From: Bacteroidia bacterium
GTDB lineage: Bacteria; Bacteroidota; Bacteroidia; CAIKAF01
DNA length: 64,000 bases
Assembly: GCA_030427255.1 (NCBI GenBank)
Contig: JAUHWY010000003.1
Span: forward strand, 1-64,000
Direction: 5' to 3'
The notes under the pieces were generated by a model. It searched no databases. It was not told the origin of the DNA and worked only from the letters and a program-made list of their open reading frames with translations. Of the stretch, positions 59,921 to 64,000 are shown piece after piece. Within the stretch, counting starts at the first letter, position 1, and every line of letters begins with the position of its first letter. The translations under genes and the position numbers were made by a program.

Positions 59921-60514
59921 ATGCCCACTATGGAATTTATATGCAGCTCGGCGAAGCCAAGCCAATGCCCCGAAACGCAGGACCCCGAATTTGCCTTCCT
60001 TGGGCGGTCCAACGTAGGCAAAAGCAGCCTGCTCAACCTATTGGCCGGAAATAAAAAACTGGCCAAAACCTCCGGAACTCCCGGCAAGACCCAACTAATC
60101 AATCACTTTAAATCAAGCGAAGGCTTCTACATAGCCGATTTACCCGGCTATGGCTACGCCAAAGTGAGCAAAGTGCAGCGCGCCGACTTCAAAAAATTGA
60201 TTTACGGATATTTGGAGCAGCGCAGCAACCTCAGCTGCGCTATGGTACTCATTGACAGCCGCTTGCCTTTGCAAAACGCCGACCGCGACATGCTGGCCTG
60301 GCTGGGCGAGCGCGGCATCCCCTGCGCCATCGTTTACACCAAAGCCGACAAAAGCCCCAAAGGCGCCCTGGACAAGCAATTGGCTCAAATCCGCAAATCC
60401 CTATTGCAAGACTGGACCCAACTTCCCCCTGAATTCATTAGCTCGAGCGTAGACCGGCGCGGCGGCGAAGAGCTTTGGGCTTGGATGCGGGAAATCAGCC
60501 AATCGCTAGATTAA
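59921..60514 (+). CDS. engB: Ribosome biogenesis GTPase YihA/YsxC (EngB)
   Basis: The 197-residue small GTPase acts in 50S subunit assembly. Motifs: G1 GRSNVGKSS (28-36), switch region KTSGTPGKTQLINHF, G3 DLPGYGYAK (about 73-81), G4 YTKADK (about 130-135) and the C-terminal ISSSVDRRGGEELW. It follows the hydrolase by three bases and uses ATG 59921. The length is standard for the family. Confidence 0.96.
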   Translation: MPTMEFICSSAKPSQCPETQDPEFAFLGRSNVGKSSLLNLLAGNKKLAKTSGTPGKTQLINHFKSSEGFYIADLPGYGYAKVSKVQRADFKKLIYGYLEQRSNLSCAMVLIDSRLPLQNADRDMLAWLGERGIPCAIVYTKADKSPKGALDKQLAQIRKSLLQDWTQLPPEFISSSVDRRGGEELWAWMREISQSLD

Positions 60515-60520
60515 TTTTTG

Positions 60521-60678
60521 CCGCCTGCCGGGCCTTCGGCTTTACTCCACGGTCTTGGGAGCTAGGTCTCCTGCCCTTCGCCGGGGCTTGCTGCGCTCCG
60601 CCGCGGCTCAGGGCGGCGGCCTAAGCTCCCAAGCCCGCGGCGGTACCGCCTCAGTCCCTGGCGGAGTGCATCGCCCAA
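60521..60678. repeat. GC-rich foldback element, copy 9 (near-identical to copy 10)
   Basis: CTTGGGAGCT pairs with AGCTCCCAAG around GGGGCTTGCTGCGCTCCGCC, and CCGCCTCAGTCCCTGGCGGAG follows. About 158 bases are nearly identical to 62395-62552. The following 260 bases up to the ATPase gene hold no supported gene. Confidence 0.8.
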
Positions 60679-60911
60679 ATTAAAGTTACCCCCTCGGAAA
60701 AAAGCTCTCCTAGGGCTCTAGGGCAAGATTGCCCAAGAAAAGATGGCGTCAAGAGGCTAAATAGGAAAGCGTCAAAAAACTCCACAATGGCTTGGGAAAA
60801 CAACAAAGGGCTTGAAAAGGACCTGAGCAAAAAAACTAGCTCCATTGCTTATGATGTGAAAGCCCCTGAAAAAATTTTGGGACAAGCTTCCTTAAATTCT
60901 CTTTTTTGTTA

Positions 60912-60919
60912 ATTTTGGG
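60912..60919 (+). promoter_or_regulatory. -7 promoter element of the AAA_14/DUF4143 gene
   Basis: TAATTTTG lies 22 bases before ATG 60942. Confidence 0.55.
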
Positions 60920-60941
60920 ATAAACGCACCAAAACTCGAAA

Positions 60942-62345
60942 ATGGTTTTCAGCAAAGAAATTCTTAGGCGTAGAATAAGGAGCGATAACCCTTGGTGGTC
61001 CAGTGCTAAAATTCCCTTTTACAGGGAATACCGGAAAAGAAAATATTACCCCGGCTTTTTTGATTTAGTCTCTCAAGCCTTTCCTCACCGAGCCGTGGTA
61101 TTGATGGGGCCTAGGCGCGTCGGCAAGACGGTGCTCATGTTCCAAGCCATTCAGGATTTAATGGATTCGGGAATAGACCCGCAACGCATCTTTTTCTTCA
61201 GTTTGGATGCCCCCATCTACACCAACCTCCCATTGGATCAATTAATCGAAGAAGGCCTCAACATTCATAATCTGGAAGTAGAGCATTGCTTCTTCTTTTT
61301 TGATGAAATACAATACCTTAAAGATTGGGAAATCCATTTAAAAGTTTTAGTTGACAGAAACCGCAACAGCAAATTCATTGCTAGCGGCAGTGCTGCTGCG
61401 GCTTTAAGAATGAAAAGCATAGAAAGTGGTGCCGGCAGGTTTACCGATTATTTTCTACCTCCACTTACCTTCTCTGAATTCATCGATTTAAATGGCTACA
61501 ACAGCCTACTCACCGAAACGGTGATTGATTACAAGGGACCACAAAAATTTTACACCTGCAACAACATTGAATTATTCAATAAACACTTTATAAATTACAT
61601 AAATTTTGGCGGATTCCCTGAAATCGCATTGAACTCCGAATTAGTCCGGAACCCCGAACAAGTCATTCAAAAAGACATTACCGATAAGGTAATTATGAAA
61701 GACTTACCCGGACTCTTTGGAATAGAAAACACGCTGGAACTTCAGCAATTTTTCAATGTCTTGGCCTACCGGACCGGTGAAATCCTTGACTACCAAAAAG
61801 TTTCTAAAGAAACCAAAACCGACAACAAAACCATAAAAAAGTACATTACCTACCTCGAAGCTGCATTTTTAATTAAGGTTTTACACCGTGTAGACATAAC
61901 GGCAAAGCGCTTTAAAAATATTACTCAATTTAAAGTGTACCTAACCAACCCCAGTTTGTATACCGGATTGTTTGGACGAGTAGAACAGGAGGATGAGCGA
62001 TTCCCCCACTTGGTAGAAACCTCGGTATATGCACAATACCTGCACCGAGGACATGAATTTTTGAGATATGCACAATGGAAACAGGGAAAGGAAGAAGGCG
62101 AAGTGGATATTATCCAATTAAGTAAACACTTTCAGAAAGTACATTGGGCCCTGGAAGTGAAATGGTCCGATAAGCCCAAGGCAAACAAGCTCAAACAGTT
62201 CATGCATAAAAACAAACTAAGCAAAGGAGTGATTACCAGCAAAACCTTATTCCAAAACCATGAGGACCTGCTCATAGTCCCTACAAGTATTTATGCTTAT
62301 GTGTTGGGAAAAAACGCCCTTTCCACTGTTCATGAACAGGGCTAA
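60942..62345 (+). CDS. AAA_14/DUF4143 ATPase
   Basis: The 467-residue protein has an AAA_14 P-loop domain (VVLMGPRRVGKTVLMF, about 52-67; Walker B FFFFDEIQYL, about 115-124; sensor region KFIASGSAAAALR). A DUF4143 domain of the restriction-nuclease-like fold follows, with VYLTNPSLYTGLFG and the C-terminal EGEVDIIQLSKHFQKVHWALEVKW; EVDII...EVKW fits the DxnExK nuclease pattern. The family is very abundant in prokaryotes, often patchily distributed, and its biological role is not established. The gene lies between two near-identical GC-rich repeats, which suggests movement as a unit or repeat-mediated exchange. Confidence 0.88.
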   Translation: MVFSKEILRRRIRSDNPWWSSAKIPFYREYRKRKYYPGFFDLVSQAFPHRAVVLMGPRRVGKTVLMFQAIQDLMDSGIDPQRIFFFSLDAPIYTNLPLDQLIEEGLNIHNLEVEHCFFFFDEIQYLKDWEIHLKVLVDRNRNSKFIASGSAAAALRMKSIESGAGRFTDYFLPPLTFSEFIDLNGYNSLLTETVIDYKGPQKFYTCNNIELFNKHFINYINFGGFPEIALNSELVRNPEQVIQKDITDKVIMKDLPGLFGIENTLELQQFFNVLAYRTGEILDYQKVSKETKTDNKTIKKYITYLEAAFLIKVLHRVDITAKRFKNITQFKVYLTNPSLYTGLFGRVEQEDERFPHLVETSVYAQYLHRGHEFLRYAQWKQGKEEGEVDIIQLSKHFQKVHWALEVKWSDKPKANKLKQFMHKNKLSKGVITSKTLFQNHEDLLIVPTSIYAYVLGKNALSTVHEQG

Positions 62346-62394
62346 AGGCTCAGCCATTACTTAGGAAAAAAATCAAAGGGGCCTGCAGTTTTGG

Positions 62395-62552
62395 CCGCCT
62401 GCCGGGCCTTCGGCTTTACTCCACGGGCTTGGGAGCCAGGCCGCCTACCCTTCGCCGGGGCTTGCTGCGCGCCGCCGCGGCTCAGGGCGGCGGCCTAAGC
62501 TCCCAAGCCCGCGGCGGTACCGCCTCAGTCCCTGGCGGAGTGCATCGCCCAA
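62395..62552. repeat. GC-rich foldback element, copy 10 (near-identical to copy 9)
   Basis: Same order and arms as 60521-60678: CCGCCTGCCGGGCCTTCGGC at the start, CTTGGGAGC / GCTCCCAAG stem, and GTGCATCGCCCAA at the end. The next 136 bases to the Fic gene are AT-rich with no gene. Confidence 0.8.
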
Positions 62553-62688
62553 CCTAAGGACCTTCAAAACAAAAGAGCAAAATAGTAAATCAAAATATTG
62601 CGCCCCAATTCCAAAAATAGTAAATAGCCAGAGCGTCATTCCCATATTTTTCTTATGTTTAATAGCATCAAATGATAGTATCAAATAA

Positions 62689-63657
62689 GTGAACCCTCCG
62701 TATCAAATCACCCCGGAAATACTAAAACGGATTACTTCTATTTCAGAAAAAATAGGGCAGATTCATGCAAATCTTCTGGATAAACCATCACCAAAGCTGC
62801 GCAAGGAAAACAAAATCAAAACCATTCATGCTTCCCTAGGCATAGAGGGCAATACGCTCACTGAGGAGCAAATCACAGCATTAATCGAAAACAAGCGAAT
62901 AATTGGGCCGAAAAAAGACGTGAATGAGGTCTTGAACGCCATTCAAGTGTATAACCAATTGGCTTTATTCAATCCCAACTCGGTCAAGTCCTTTCTAAGT
63001 GCGCACAAGATGCTTATGAATGGTCTCATTCCTGACCCCGGGAAATTTCGAAATAAAGGGGTTGGCATTATGGCAGGAAATAAATTGGCGCATATGGCCC
63101 CACCAGCCGAAAATGTACCCTACTTAATGAACGATTTGTTTGCTTATGTAAAATCATCCAAGGAGATTCCGCTAATTAAGAGTTGTGTGTTTCATTACGA
63201 AATGGAGTTTATTCACCCATTCACCGATGGGAACGGCAGAATGGGCCGTTTATGGCAAACGCGCATTTTAATGCATGAATACCCTGTGTTTGAGTTCATC
63301 CCATTTGAAAACATAATCCAAAAAACACAAACGCTCTATTATCAGGCACTCTCAAAAAGCGACAAGGCCGGAAACTCAAGCCCTTTTATTGAATACATGC
63401 TTGGGGTTATCGATGAGGCACTCAACGAAATCCTTGATTTTAAACATAGGACAATGAGCGCTAAGGATCGTTTGGCCTACTTTTTCGAAATAGCCGAAGT
63501 CGAATTCAGCCGGAAAGCGTATATGAACGTATTTAAAAATATTTCTTCGGCAACCGCCAGTCGTGACTTAAAACAAGGCCTTGAGCTCGGCTTGTTTGAA
63601 AAGCAGGGCGACAAAACCAAAACCATTTACAGAAAAAAAGCCCACCACAGCCAATAA
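62689..63657 (+). CDS. Fic family protein (AMP-transferase type, class II-like)
   Basis: The 322-residue protein has the full Fic motif HPFTDGNGRMGR (about 176-187), with the catalytic His and the phosphate-binding DGNGR. The N-terminal helix carries an SLGIEGN segment (49-55), the (S/T)xxxE(G/N) inhibitory motif in which the Glu blocks ATP binding. This marks a self-inhibited class II enzyme that transfers AMP to a protein target. The C-terminus has a winged-helix-like DNA-binding region (KAYMNVFKNISSATASRDLK). It starts at GTG 62689. The target is unknown; the AT-rich gene lies in an accessory region. Confidence 0.93.
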   Translation: MNPPYQITPEILKRITSISEKIGQIHANLLDKPSPKLRKENKIKTIHASLGIEGNTLTEEQITALIENKRIIGPKKDVNEVLNAIQVYNQLALFNPNSVKSFLSAHKMLMNGLIPDPGKFRNKGVGIMAGNKLAHMAPPAENVPYLMNDLFAYVKSSKEIPLIKSCVFHYEMEFIHPFTDGNGRMGRLWQTRILMHEYPVFEFIPFENIIQKTQTLYYQALSKSDKAGNSSPFIEYMLGVIDEALNEILDFKHRTMSAKDRLAYFFEIAEVEFSRKAYMNVFKNISSATASRDLKQGLELGLFEKQGDKTKTIYRKKAHHSQ

Positions 63658-63855
63658 ACATCAAAGGTTGGAACCAATAATACCAATGATACTGCGTTAT
63701 CTATTGGTTTGGACATGGTTGGTGAATATGAAATTTCCTCAACAGAATTTTCCTTGGAACAATCCCTCATCAACCCTTTCTTTCTACCCTAAGAGATTTG
63801 CCCATTTCATTCAAGTCCTTTAAAAACGGCCAATTTGTTGAATATAAAGCTGCAT

Positions 63856-64000
63856 ATGCCCATAAAAAACCTTTCCACCTCCCGAACCTTAAGCTCCAAT
63901 TGGAATATTATTGGATGGCTTGGCTTGGCATTAATAAGTTGCTTCGGGGAAGAAGACCCTGTTAAATCCGGACAAATCAAGAAGCCCAAGAAACCAAAAC
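63856..64000 (+). CDS. Lipoprotein, N-terminal fragment at window edge
   Basis: The frame from ATG 63856 is open to the right edge and is missing from the ORF track. It has a signal peptide with a lipobox (IIGWLGLALISC), followed by an acidic start (FGEEDPVKSGQ) and a lysine/proline-rich stretch (IKKPKKPK). The type II signal is clear, but the mature protein lies outside the window, so no function can be named. The 200 bases between the Fic gene and this start show no other supported gene. Confidence 0.65.
   Translation, partial: MPIKNLSTSRTLSSNWNIIGWLGLALISCFGEEDPVKSGQIKKPKKPK

Noticed and set aside
60651-60845. 64-codon minus-strand ORF after engB
   Set aside because: It starts in unique AT-rich sequence but runs into repeat copy 9 and shows no motif.
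62445-62684. 79-codon minus-strand ORF upstream of the Fic gene
   Set aside because: Half of it is repeat copy 10, and it has no family resemblance or coupled neighbour; it could only be an antitoxin if on the other strand.
62689-63657. Fic gene as part of a FicT/FicA toxin-antitoxin pair
   Set aside because: The inhibitory SLGIEGN helix is within the same protein, so no separate antitoxin is needed, and none is seen upstream.

Overview
The window reads as a chromosome segment from a Bacteroidota bacterium, most likely a marine or freshwater flavobacterial-type lineage. The evidence is promoters with the TAnnTTTG -7 element, almost no Shine-Dalgarno leaders, type IX secretion style C-termini, Bacteroidota-only families (DUF3098, DUF2480, a CzcA-TolC fusion, DUF6252-like lipoproteins) and the gene order ftsX-DUF3098-uppP. 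No rRNA, tRNA or CRISPR array was recognised. The exact genus cannot be named from sequence alone.

Region 1 (1-6.6 kb) is a visibly AT-rich accessory island. From left to right it holds the end of an IS3-family element, an ATPase gene cut by that element, a 1307-residue TPR/P-loop protein one base upstream of the cut gene, a DUF262-HNH (GmrSD/type IV restriction-like) protein, and the C-terminal stub of a tyrosine recombinase. This is the best candidate for a little-described, probably anti-phage, system, and it appears to have been inactivated by transposition.

Region 2 (6.6-34.4 kb) is core genome: lemA with two TPM-domain genes, a glycine-rich secreted protein, a Dph6-like PP-loop enzyme, GatB/YqeY, an orphan histidine kinase, ftsX-DUF3098-uppP, mscL, a KtrA-like protein, a secreted M43 protease followed by mce and prsW, hppA, a KAS III enzyme, two paralogous lipoproteins, a glutaryl-CoA dehydrogenase, queA, truB, aspartokinase with a GNAT gene, and fbp. 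Region 3 (34.5-50 kb) holds small secreted proteins, mfd, prs, a polytopic membrane protein, a metal-efflux RND operon (His-rich protein, CzcA-TolC fusion, lipoprotein adaptor) and a Crp/Fnr regulator with a YCII gene. Region 4 (50-60.5 kb) is the translation cluster rplM-rpsI-rpsB-tsf-pyrH, then tilS-pabB-DUF2461-mscS, an alpha/beta hydrolase and engB. Region 5 (60.5-64 kb) is accessory again: an AAA_14/DUF4143 ATPase between two near-identical GC-rich repeats, a Fic protein, and the start of a lipoprotein.

Two genome-wide patterns cut across these regions. About ten genes have the -7 element placed 4-5 bases before the start codon, which predicts leaderless mRNAs and fixes several starts downstream of those in the ORF track. 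About ten gene gaps are filled by long GC-rich foldback repeats, and one gap carries an array of nine short hairpins whose stems co-vary.
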